From Micromonospora cathayae (GTDB taxonomy: Bacteria > Actinomycetota > Actinomycetes > Mycobacteriales > Micromonosporaceae): a stretch of DNA of 64,000 bases. This document shows, piece by piece, positions 16,776 through 24,918 of this stretch. The translations under genes were made by a program, and so were the position numbers. The notes under the pieces are model-generated. The model saw only the letters and a list, made by a program, of their open reading frames with translations, was not told the DNA's origin and did no database searches. Position 1 is the stretch's first letter. Every line of letters starts with the position of its first letter. The stretch spans positions 5,361,001 through 5,425,000 of the forward strand of contig NZ_CP118615.1 in NCBI RefSeq assembly GCF_028993575.1, in the 5' to 3' direction.

Positions 16776-18176
16776 TCACGCCGTCGGCGTACGGTCGGCC
16801 GGGGCGTCGAGCGGGGCGTCCGGCGCGTCGACAAGTCGCCGCAGCAGCGCGCAGTACTCGTCGGCCATCCGGGCCATCCGGGCCGGGTCGAGCAGGTTGG
16901 TGTTGTAGAGCAGACTGCCGACGGTCTCGCCGTCCGGGTCGAGGTCGAAGGTCCACAGCGCGCCGTCCGGCACGTCGGTGGTCTCCTCCTGGGAGGTCAG
17001 CCGGCGGCGCAGGTCGCTGTAGACGACGTCGCCGACGGTCTCCGCCTTCATGGCGAACGGCATCTGGAACACCTGGAAGGCGAAGATGGCCTGGTCGTCG
17101 GCGGCCAGCGAGGCCATCAGCTCCGGTGCCTCGCCCAGCACCAGGCCGAACGGCAGGTCGTGCGAGTACGCCTGCACGCAGGTGCGCCGGGTGGCGGTGA
17201 CCACGTCGCGGAAGGTGTGGCAGTCCGACACGTCGGTGCGCAGCGGGACGAAGTTGAAGAACGACCCCACCGTCTGGTGGAACCTGGCCTGGCCGCGCCC
17301 GGAGCTGAGCGTCGGCACGGTCAGGTCGCTGCGGCCGGTGTCCCGGCGCAGGAACTCCTTGTACGCGGCGAGCATCACCATGAACGGCGAGGCGCGCAGC
17401 GACCGGGACAGCTTCAGCACGTCCCGGGTGAGGTCGGCGTCGACCAGGAAGCGGTGCGCGGCGGTGCTCTTGGGCAGTTGCGCCGAACGCGGGTGGTCGG
17501 TGCGGGTGGTGTGGATGCGCGCGCCCTTGAGCTTGTCCCGCCAGTACTCCCGGTTACGGTCGGCGCCGGGCGTGCCGACCCGCTCCCGCTCCCAGACGGT
17601 GAACTCCCGGTACTGGCGGACCTCCGGCAGCTCCGGCACCTGGTGGCCGGTACGGGTGGCGTACGCGTTCGCCAGGTCCCGGACCAGCAGCTGCATCGAC
17701 CACTCGTCGGCGGCGGCGTGGTGGGCGATCAGCACCAGGGCCGCGTCGTCGGCGGCGAACCGGCCCAGCACCGCGTTCAGCAGCGGCAGCTCACCGAAGC
17801 CGTACTCCTCGGTCTCGACCTCGGCCAGCAGCCGCTCGGCCCGCGCGTCCCGGTCGGCCGGGTCGGGCACCGGCAGGTCACGGACCTCCAGTTGCGGCTG
17901 CGACGGCGGCCGGACCAGCTGGGCGCTGTTCTCGCCGTCCCGGACCACCTCGGTACGCAGGATCTCGTGCCGGCGCACCACGTCGGCGAGCGCGGCGCGC
18001 AGCGCGTCGAGGTCGAGGCTGCCGCGCAGCCGCCAGGCGGCCACGATGAAGTACTTCGGGCCGAACGGGCCCTCCCCGTCACCCTTGTCGAACAGGGACA
18101 GGAACTCCTGGTTGAAGGAGAGCGGCGCGCGGGCGGCCACGCCGTCCGACGCCGGCTGGGTCGCGGGAACGGTCAT
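16776..18176 (-). CDS. Free-standing NRPS condensation enzyme, SgcC5-like
   Basis: A 466-residue single condensation domain. The N-terminal APLSFNQEFLSLFDKGDGEG matches, as far as I recall it, the start of SgcC5, the C-1027 enzyme that esterifies carrier-bound 3-chloro-5-hydroxy-beta-tyrosine to the enediyne diol. The catalytic motif is intact as HHAAADEW (about residues 153-160). SFFNFVPLRTDV and a DFDLDP-type segment mark the C-terminal lobe. The start ATG overlaps the NRPS stop (ATGA), so it is translationally coupled to the adenylation protein. It can form an ester or amide between a carrier-bound amino acid and a free acceptor. Because the C domain of the adjacent NRPS is degenerate, this is the likely acting condensation catalyst (inference). 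Confidence 0.9.
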   Translation of the reverse strand: MTVPATQPASDGVAARAPLSFNQEFLSLFDKGDGEGPFGPKYFIVAAWRLRGSLDLDALRAALADVVRRHEILRTEVVRDGENSAQLVRPPSQPQLEVRDLPVPDPADRDARAERLLAEVETEEYGFGELPLLNAVLGRFAADDAALVLIAHHAAADEWSMQLLVRDLANAYATRTGHQVPELPEVRQYREFTVWERERVGTPGADRNREYWRDKLKGARIHTTRTDHPRSAQLPKSTAAHRFLVDADLTRDVLKLSRSLRASPFMVMLAAYKEFLRRDTGRSDLTVPTLSSGRGQARFHQTVGSFFNFVPLRTDVSDCHTFRDVVTATRRTCVQAYSHDLPFGLVLGEAPELMASLAADDQAIFAFQVFQMPFAMKAETVGDVVYSDLRRRLTSQEETTDVPDGALWTFDLDPDGETVGSLLYNTNLLDPARMARMADEYCALLRRLVDAPDAPLDAPADRTPTA

Positions 18177-21100
18177 GATCGGGAACCTCCGGCTAGTGGG
18201 GCGGGATGACGGTCGGCGCCGGAGCCGGCAGGTCCGGGCGGCACCAGGGCGTACGGGGTGCGGGTGGCGAAGTCCGGCACGGCGGCCTCGACGGCGGCGG
18301 CCAGCCCGGCGAGGGTGGGGTCGGCCCAGAAGTCGGCGGCGGCCACCTCGACGCCGTACCGCTGGCGGATGCGGTGCAGCAGCACCGGCACCAGCAGGGA
18401 GTGACCGCCGGCGGCGGTGAAGTGCTGCCGGGGGTCGCCCGGGGTGACCCCGAGCACCTCGGCGACGACGGTGGCCAGGGCCCGCTGGGCCGGGGAGACC
18501 GGCTCGCCGGGGCCACCGGCGGCGTCGCGGGCCGCCAGCGCGCGCCGGTCCACCTTGCCGCCGGCGTTGCGGGGCAGGGCCGGCACGGTCCGGAAGACCA
18601 GCGGTACGGCCAGCCGGCCGAGGTGCCGACGCACGGCGGTACGCCAACCGTCGGCGGTGCCGTCGGCGGTGGTCACCACGTGGGCGACCAGTCGGGCGAT
18701 CCGACCGTCGGGTCCGGCGACCGGGACGACCGCGCAGTCGGTGACGGTGGGCTGGGCGGCCACCACCGCCTCGATCTCGGTGAGTTCCAGCCGTACCCCG
18801 TTGAACTTGATCTGCTGGTCGTCGCGGCCCCGGAACTCCAGCGCGCCGTCCCACCGTCGCCGGCCCAGGTCGCCGGTGCGGTGCCAGCGGCCGGCGTGCG
18901 GGCTGAGCGTGCCGGGCTCCGCCACCGGCCGGAACACCCGGTCGTCGGCGGGGGCCGCGCCGAGGTAGCCGGCGGTGACGTACGGGCTGTGCAGCACCAG
19001 GTGACCGGTGACGCCGGTCGGGCAGGGCCGGTCGTCGGCGTCCAGCACCAGCAGCTGCCGGCCGGGGATCGGGGTGCCGACCGGCACCGTCGCCGGGTAC
19101 GACCGGGTGACCTCGTGCCAGGTGGACAGGATGGCCTCGGTCGCCCCGTACAGGTTGACCAGGCGGGTGCCGGGCAGCGCGGCGCGCAGCGCGTCGGCCA
19201 GCCGGCCGGGCAGGGCCTCCCCGGCCAGCAGCAGGTGGTCCAGGCCGGCCAGGCCGGCGAGGTCGCCCCGGCGGGTGGCCGCGGCGAGCAGTTCCCGGGC
19301 GAAGCTGGGCACCGTCTGGAACACGGTGATCCGTTCCGCGGCCAGCCAGTCGAGCAGCCGTTCCGGGTGGGCGCGGATGCGCTGCGGCACCAGGCAGCAG
19401 GTCGCGCCGGCGACGAGCGCCGCGAAGGTCTCGCCGAGGCTGGCGTCGTAGCTGGGGGCCGCCCACTGCGCCACCCGGGAGCCGGGCCGGATACCGAAGG
19501 CGGTGGCGAACCAGCGGGCGAACTGGGCCAGGGTGGCGTGGGTCTGCGGGATGCCCTTGGGGCGTCCGGTCGAGCCGGAGGTGTGCGCCACGTACGCGCA
19601 TGTCTGCGGCGTCACCGCGACCGGCTCACCGGCCGGCCCGGTCTCCGGGGTGTCCGGCGCGGCCGGGGCGTCGTCCAGCGCCCCGGCCGCCGCCGTGCCG
19701 GCCTCCACGACCCGGCCGCCGAGTTCGTCGGCGTACCAGCGGGTGACCGCGTCGTCGGTCGCCGGGCCGGCCACCACCAGGCAGGCGGGCCGGAGTCCGG
19801 CCAGCACCGACCGGCCCCGCTCCCCCACCTCCCCGGCGTCCAGGGCGACCAGGTGGGCACCGGCCCGGAACACCGCCAGCACGGTGGCGACCTGCACCGC
19901 CGACGGCGGCATCCGGACCGCCACCGGCCGCCCGTCGACCGGGCCGGCCCGGTGCAGGGCGGCGGCGATCGCGTCGGCGACGCGCTCCAGTCGGCGGTAC
20001 GTCACCGTGCCGTCGGTGTCCTCCAGGGCCACCGTGTCGGGGCGTTCCCACGCCTGGTCGCGTACCTGCTCGGACACGGGCGGGCCGGGTGGCGGGCCGG
20101 CCGCGATCAGGTCCAGGGCCGCCACGGTGGCCCGCAGGGTGGCCGGGCGTTCCAGCGGCAGCTCGGCCACCCGCCGGTCCGGGTCGTCGGCCGCCGCATC
20201 GAGCAGGACCAGGAGCTGGTCCAGCAGGCGTACCGCGGCCGGGCCGTCGAGCAGGGCGGTACGGTGCCGCAGGGTGCCGCGCAGGACCGGGTCGGCCCGC
20301 TCGACGGTGAGGACCAGGTCGGCGACGGTGACCCCGGTGTCGACCGGCCAGGACCGCGCCACCGCGCCCGGCAGCCGGGGCGGCGCATCGGGCGGGCCGA
20401 CGACCAGGACCGCGTCGCCGTACGGGACCCGGCGCGGGTCGCGGGGCGGATCCAGCAGCCGGACCAGCTCCGACAGGGGCACGTCCCGGTGGTCCAGGGC
20501 GGCGCGCAGGTCGTCGGCGACCCGCCGGGCCACCTGCCGGAAGGTCGGGGTACCGGTGAAGTCGCCGACCACCGGCACCGGGTTGGTGCAGGCCCCGACG
20601 AGCCGGTCGGGTTCGGGCGGCAGCACGGCGGGCGTCGCCACGGTCAGTCGTTCGTGGCCGGTGTGCCGGTGCAGCAGCGCGAGGAACGCGGTGAGCAGCA
20701 CGACGTCCGTGCCGGTGCCGGTCGCCTCGGCGAGCCGCCGCACACCGGCCGCGTCGGCGCTGAACGGGGTGGTCGTGGCGGTCGGCCAGGGCACGGTCGG
20801 GCCGTCGGCGGGCAGGTCGAGGTGGGCGGGGACACCGTCCAGGGCGGCGGCGCGGCGCTGCGTCAGGGCGCGGGCCGCCGCGGTGGCGAGCCGGTCGCGG
20901 TGCCGTTCGGCGTACCGGGCGTACCGGTCGGTGTCGGTCGGTCCGACGGCCGGCGCGGCCGGCCGGGCCAGCCGGGCGGCGTACCGGGTGGCGAGGTCCT
21001 CGACCACGACGGACAGCGATCGTTCGTCGGCGACGGTGCGGTGCGCGACCAGCAGCAGGCCGTGGTCGTCGGTGCCCAGCCGGGCCACCAGCAGCCGGAC

Positions 21101-21484
21101 CGGCGGGCCGGCGTCGCCCGGGAGAGCGGACCGGGCGTGCCCGGCGCACCAGCGGTCCAGTCGGCGGGCCCGGTCGGCCTCGGCCGGCTGCCCGCCGTCG
21201 GTCAGGTCGGTCAGCGGCAGCGGCGACGGTTCGCCGACGGCGTCGATGTGCTGCACCGGCCAGCCGCCGACCTCGCAGACCGTGGTCCGCAGCGCGGCGT
21301 GGGCGCGCCGCACGTCGTGCCAGGCGCCGGCCAGCGCCGGCAGGTCGAGGCGGCCGACGATCCGGTACCCACGGCACAGGTTCCCGACCGCCGAGCCGGG
21401 GGTCAGGTGGTCGGTGAACCACCAGCCGTCCTGCAACGGGGAGGTCGCCGCGAACCGGCGCGGCGGGGTCGCGGGGTCGGACAT
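18173..21484 (-). CDS. NRPS module C*-A-PCP with degenerate condensation domain
   Basis: The protein has about 1103 residues. The N-terminal condensation-like domain (about 1-430) has AHRTVADERS where HHxxxDG is expected, so the catalytic second His is Arg and the domain is probably inactive. The adenylation domain (about 455-950) shows A3 HTSGSTGRPKG, A5 NLYGATEA, A7 HRTGDL, A8 GRDDQQIKFNGVRLEL and A10 NAGGKVDRR. Reading pocket residues by eye gives D-A-G-Q-L-A-L-L-S-K. The PCP (about 980-1050) carries FTAAGGHSLLV. The start at 21484 has AAGGGAG upstream; an ATG at 21539 overlapping the BBE stop is the alternative and adds 18 residues. It probably activates an aromatic beta-amino acid (inference). 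Confidence 0.9.
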   Translation of the reverse strand: MSDPATPPRRFAATSPLQDGWWFTDHLTPGSAVGNLCRGYRIVGRLDLPALAGAWHDVRRAHAALRTTVCEVGGWPVQHIDAVGEPSPLPLTDLTDGGQPAEADRARRLDRWCAGHARSALPGDAGPPVRLLVARLGTDDHGLLLVAHRTVADERSLSVVVEDLATRYAARLARPAAPAVGPTDTDRYARYAERHRDRLATAAARALTQRRAAALDGVPAHLDLPADGPTVPWPTATTTPFSADAAGVRRLAEATGTGTDVVLLTAFLALLHRHTGHERLTVATPAVLPPEPDRLVGACTNPVPVVGDFTGTPTFRQVARRVADDLRAALDHRDVPLSELVRLLDPPRDPRRVPYGDAVLVVGPPDAPPRLPGAVARSWPVDTGVTVADLVLTVERADPVLRGTLRHRTALLDGPAAVRLLDQLLVLLDAAADDPDRRVAELPLERPATLRATVAALDLIAAGPPPGPPVSEQVRDQAWERPDTVALEDTDGTVTYRRLERVADAIAAALHRAGPVDGRPVAVRMPPSAVQVATVLAVFRAGAHLVALDAGEVGERGRSVLAGLRPACLVVAGPATDDAVTRWYADELGGRVVEAGTAAAGALDDAPAAPDTPETGPAGEPVAVTPQTCAYVAHTSGSTGRPKGIPQTHATLAQFARWFATAFGIRPGSRVAQWAAPSYDASLGETFAALVAGATCCLVPQRIRAHPERLLDWLAAERITVFQTVPSFARELLAAATRRGDLAGLAGLDHLLLAGEALPGRLADALRAALPGTRLVNLYGATEAILSTWHEVTRSYPATVPVGTPIPGRQLLVLDADDRPCPTGVTGHLVLHSPYVTAGYLGAAPADDRVFRPVAEPGTLSPHAGRWHRTGDLGRRRWDGALEFRGRDDQQIKFNGVRLELTEIEAVVAAQPTVTDCAVVPVAGPDGRIARLVAHVVTTADGTADGWRTAVRRHLGRLAVPLVFRTVPALPRNAGGKVDRRALAARDAAGGPGEPVSPAQRALATVVAEVLGVTPGDPRQHFTAAGGHSLLVPVLLHRIRQRYGVEVAAADFWADPTLAGLAAAVEAAVPDFATRTPYALVPPGPAGSGADRHPAPLAGGSRS

Positions 21485-21537
21485 CGGGCTGCTCCCTTCG
21501 GCCGGCGTGGGACGGTGCTCGGATGGGCGGGTGGACA

Positions 21538-22917
21538 TCAGTCGGGCAACGCCGAGGTGCCGGGCATGACGTCGGCCCGGAACACGCCGGTCGGGTCGAC
21601 CCGTCGCCGTACCCGGTCGACGCGGGCCAGGTCGGCCGGGTCGAGGTGCCCCTGCGGCTGGTGGCGGTCCTCCACGAAGGTCGGTGCGGTGCGGCCGGTG
21701 TCCCACGGGCCCAACGCCCGGCGCACCAGCGCGCAGCGGTCGACGATCGCGTCGACGCCGGCACCGGCCTCGGGCAGCCCGGCGGCCATGTACGCGACCT
21801 GCGCGGCCAGGTGGTTCAGCACCCCGCCGGCCGGGTCGGGCACCGCCAGCGCGCCGCCGAGCTGCCGCAGCTCGGCCACGGTCAGCGGGGACCCCGAGTC
21901 GGGGCCGGCGACCCGCAGCAGTTCGGTCAGCGTCCGGTCGTCGGTCCGGTCGAGCAGCATGTGGTCGCCGAGCAGCGCCACCGGGTCGGCCGGGTCCATG
22001 TGGGTCTCCAGCACGTCGACCGGGCCGGCGTAGTGCCAGGTGTCCATGATCGGCTCGGCGATGGCGCGCAGCGGGGCGAGCAGCGCGTCGGCCCGGGTCC
22101 CGGCGGTCGCCCGGTCACCGGGCCGGGCCAGTACCGTGCCGGCGACGCAGACCAGCCGGCCGGCGGTCAGCTCCGGTGGCACGTTCGGGTCCGGTGGGAT
22201 GTGGAACAACCGGATCGAGGTGGCCGCCTCCGGTGGGGCGTCCAGGCTCCACGCGTGCCAGCGGGCGAGCACCCGTTCGGCGTACCGGGCGGGCCAGAAC
22301 GCGGCGCCGGTCACCGCCCCGTCGACCGGGTACAGCCGCACCTCGACGCCGGTGACGACACCGAAGCCGCCGCCACCGCCGCGCAGCGCCCAGAACAGCT
22401 CCGGGTCGCTGTCGGCGTCGACCCGCCGGGCCCGGCCGTCGGCGGTGACCAGCTCGACGGCGGTGACGCTGTTGGCGGCCAGGCCGACGGTACGGCCGTA
22501 GAAGCTCACCCCGCCGCGCAGCAGGTACCCGACCACGCCCACGGTCGGTGACGACCCATGCGGGGCGGCCAGCCCGTACCCGGCGGCGGCCCGGACCACC
22601 TCACCCCAGCGGGTGCCGGCCGGCGCCCAGGCCACCCGGCGGTCCGGGTCGACGCGGACCCCGCCGGTGAGCGCGGTACGCACCAGCAGCGCCTCCGGTA
22701 CCACCCGGGTGGTGGCCGACGCGTGGCCGGTGGTGTGCACCTGCACCGGCCACCCCTGGGCGACGGCGTACCCGACGGCGGCCCGTACCTGCGCCACGTC
22801 GTGCACGGTGACCGCCGCGGCCGGGCGCAGCGGCGCGGACAGGTTGTAGACGGCGGTGGCGTCCGTGTACGCCGCCTCGCCCGGTCGGGCCAGGTCCAGT
22901 CCCCGGGCCAGCGTCAT
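21538..22917 (-). CDS. Berberine-bridge-enzyme-like FAD-linked oxidase, third copy
   Basis: This 459-residue PCMH/BBE protein has VQVHTTGHASATTR, with the anchor His in TTGHA. The Cys anchor position falls in PHGSSPTVGVVGYLLRGG and is occupied by Ser, so single covalent attachment is expected. GGGGGFGVVTGVEVRLYPV follows. The C-terminal region (DRVRRRVDPTGVFRADVMPG) has the BBE fold end. It lies between the zinc-ribbon methyltransferase (27 bp upstream) and the NRPS gene in one leftward operon, so oxidation of an NRPS-linked or released intermediate is plausible (inference). Confidence 0.88.
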   Translation of the reverse strand: MTLARGLDLARPGEAAYTDATAVYNLSAPLRPAAAVTVHDVAQVRAAVGYAVAQGWPVQVHTTGHASATTRVVPEALLVRTALTGGVRVDPDRRVAWAPAGTRWGEVVRAAAGYGLAAPHGSSPTVGVVGYLLRGGVSFYGRTVGLAANSVTAVELVTADGRARRVDADSDPELFWALRGGGGGFGVVTGVEVRLYPVDGAVTGAAFWPARYAERVLARWHAWSLDAPPEAATSIRLFHIPPDPNVPPELTAGRLVCVAGTVLARPGDRATAGTRADALLAPLRAIAEPIMDTWHYAGPVDVLETHMDPADPVALLGDHMLLDRTDDRTLTELLRVAGPDSGSPLTVAELRQLGGALAVPDPAGGVLNHLAAQVAYMAAGLPEAGAGVDAIVDRCALVRRALGPWDTGRTAPTFVEDRHQPQGHLDPADLARVDRVRRRVDPTGVFRADVMPGTSALPD

Positions 22918-22944
22918 GGCAGATCCCTCGCCTCGGCGGCCGGC

Positions 22945-24534
22945 TCAGCGGGCCGCGCCGGACGCGGCGGTGTCGGGCACCGGGGCGAGCGGCGTCGAGG
23001 TGCGCTCGGCGGTGACGAAGAAGAACGTCTCGGGGTCCTGTTCCTCGACGATGCGCAGCCCGGCGTCGGCCAGCCAGCGCCGCACCTCGTCCCGCTCGAA
23101 CAGCAGCATCCCCTCCGGACGGCTGGGGAAGTAGTGCGACTCCTGGAAGAACCGGTAGACCGGGTCCGGGTCGAAGCAGAACGTCATCAGCGTCAGCTTG
23201 CCGCCGGGCCGCAGGACGCGGCCCATCTCGCGCAGCGCGGCGGCGGCGTCGTCGGGGAAGGCGTGCAGGGCGTTCCAGCAGTTGACCGCGCCGAGGCTGC
23301 CGTCGTCGAAGGGCAGGGCGAGGGCGCTGGCCTGCACCGCCGCCACCTCGGGCAGCCGGGCGCGCAGCACGTTGAGCATCGGCAGCGCCATGTCCAGGGC
23401 GATCAGGTTCTCCGCGCCGACCGCCCGGGCGATCACCTCGGTCCAGCGGCCCGCCCCGGCGGCCAGGTCGAGCACCGGCGCGTCGGCCGGGGCCAGGTGG
23501 GTCGCCAGGTAGCGGTCCTCGTCGGCGTGGCTGACCGCCTCGCCCCAGTTGGAGCCGGCCAGCCGCAGGAACGACGGCCGCAGCACGGACTCGTAGTACG
23601 CGCCCATGCGCGGCATCGCGGCCAGCTTCTGCAGCAGGTCGTCGGTGGCGTCGTGGCCGGCGCGGTAGCCGTCGCGGACACCGGAGGCCAGCGCCAGGAT
23701 GCCGTTGACGATCGGGTAGGTGGTGCCGCAGTCGGCGCACCGCGCCGAGGTGTCGGCGATCTCCAGCTTGGCGCCGCAGTCGGGGCAGCGGAACAGGTTC
23801 GCGTACCGGGCCAGCGGACCGGTGTCCGTGCTGGACGTGCCGTCCTCGGCCGGTACCGGGATCGGCACCACCGGCACCGGGGTGCCGTACCGCACCGCCC
23901 AGTACGCCTTGGCCCCGGCGTAGCTGCGCACCATCCGGGTGTCGTTGCGCCAGTTGTGCAGCACCTGCTCGGGGGTGAGGCCCCGGATGAACGACTGGTC
24001 GAACTGCTGCTCCTCGCCGTCGAGCCGCCACACCGACGGCGACGGCCAGCACCGGCCGAGGTCCGGGGCGTCCGGGTCGAGGTCCGCCAGGGACCGCTCC
24101 AGGCGGGTGCGGTCGGGGTCGGAGAGGGCGAGCGTGCCGGCCGCGGCCAGGATGCGGTCCCGGTCGTCGGGGAGCTGCCCGAGCAGGTAGAGCAGGGCCA
24201 GGGTGCGGGGCTCGTCGGGGGTGCCGGCGGTCAGCGTGGCGAGCAGGTCGGGCAGCGCGGCGCGGACCGCGCGGGCCACCGGCCCGTCGGTCGTCGGGTA
24301 CTCCGCGTCGACCAGCAGGCCGAGCAGCACCGCCAGCCGGCCCTGCCGGTCACCGTCGAAGGTGCTCCAGCGCCCGAGCAGCAGCGTCGCGGCGTCCGGG
24401 GCCGCCCCGGTGCTGCGGCCGCGCTGCCACAGCGCGTCGGTCAGCGCGGTGGTGGCGGCCGGCAGTTCGGCCGGCGCGGCGGCACCGAAACGATCGATCA
24501 GGTCGACGACCGACTGGTCGCGGGCAGGGCTCAT
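22945..24534 (-). CDS. Three-part methyltransferase: helical N-terminal domain, zinc ribbon, class I methyltransferase
   Basis: A 529-residue protein with an unusual layout. Residues 1 to about 210 are predicted all-helical, Leu/Ala-rich and without a recognised family. Residues about 250-285 form a zinc ribbon, FRCPDCGAKL and ARCADCGTTYP, like the Trm112/RlmA-type ribbon. The rest is a SAM-dependent methyltransferase with motif I LDLAAGAGRWTEVIA, QASALALPFDDGSLGAVN and LRPGGKLTLMTF. It is the first gene of the leftward NRPS operon. GGAAAGGA precedes the ATG. The helical part could be a docking or oligomerisation domain (speculation). The methylated atom cannot be deduced. Confidence 0.85.
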   Translation of the reverse strand: MSPARDQSVVDLIDRFGAAAPAELPAATTALTDALWQRGRSTGAAPDAATLLLGRWSTFDGDRQGRLAVLLGLLVDAEYPTTDGPVARAVRAALPDLLATLTAGTPDEPRTLALLYLLGQLPDDRDRILAAAGTLALSDPDRTRLERSLADLDPDAPDLGRCWPSPSVWRLDGEEQQFDQSFIRGLTPEQVLHNWRNDTRMVRSYAGAKAYWAVRYGTPVPVVPIPVPAEDGTSSTDTGPLARYANLFRCPDCGAKLEIADTSARCADCGTTYPIVNGILALASGVRDGYRAGHDATDDLLQKLAAMPRMGAYYESVLRPSFLRLAGSNWGEAVSHADEDRYLATHLAPADAPVLDLAAGAGRWTEVIARAVGAENLIALDMALPMLNVLRARLPEVAAVQASALALPFDDGSLGAVNCWNALHAFPDDAAAALREMGRVLRPGGKLTLMTFCFDPDPVYRFFQESHYFPSRPEGMLLFERDEVRRWLADAGLRIVEEQDPETFFFVTAERTSTPLAPVPDTAASGAAR

Positions 24535-24722
24535 CACGCTGTCCTTTCCTGGGGAAGAAAAGCGATTTCACCGCTGCCCTCTACGGCTCGGCGGTGCACT
24601 GGTCGTCATTGCCGTCCGGCGGTCGCGGAAATTGCGATTCCCGGTACGGGAAAATCCTCGCACCGTCGGTGCGGAACGTCTTCTCCTCTCGTGCGGAGCC
24701 GCCCCGGGGGCCACGCTCCCGG

Positions 24723-24820
24723 GCGGCCCGCACCGGCCGGGGGTGGCGTTTCCCGGGGCGGCCCGCACCGGCCGGCGGCCGCCGCCACCGTAGGGCGGGA
24801 CCGCCGGCCCGCACCGGCCG
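24723..24820. repeat. Three copies of an 18-bp GC-rich element in a 384-bp gene-free gap
   Basis: The gap 24535-24918 between the methyltransferase and the FAD monooxygenase contains no credible gene. Three near-identical units built on GGCCCGCACCGGCCG begin at 24723, 24758 and 24803, and a degenerate fourth is near 24851. Each contains the self-complementary core CCGG. The gap also includes an AT-richer stretch (24600-24680) next to the methyltransferase start, which is a likely promoter region. Confidence 0.6.
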
Positions 24821-24918
24821 ACGGCCACCACCGCACGGGCGGGGCCGCCGGCGCACACCGGCCGGTGGTCCCGCCCACGTCGTCGGGGTGGGGACCACCG
24901 GCCGGTGCCGGATCCGGC

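Noticed and set aside
18206..22033. 1275-residue plus-strand open frame opposite the NRPS gene
   Set aside because: It is antisense to all NRPS core motifs and has no domain of its own.
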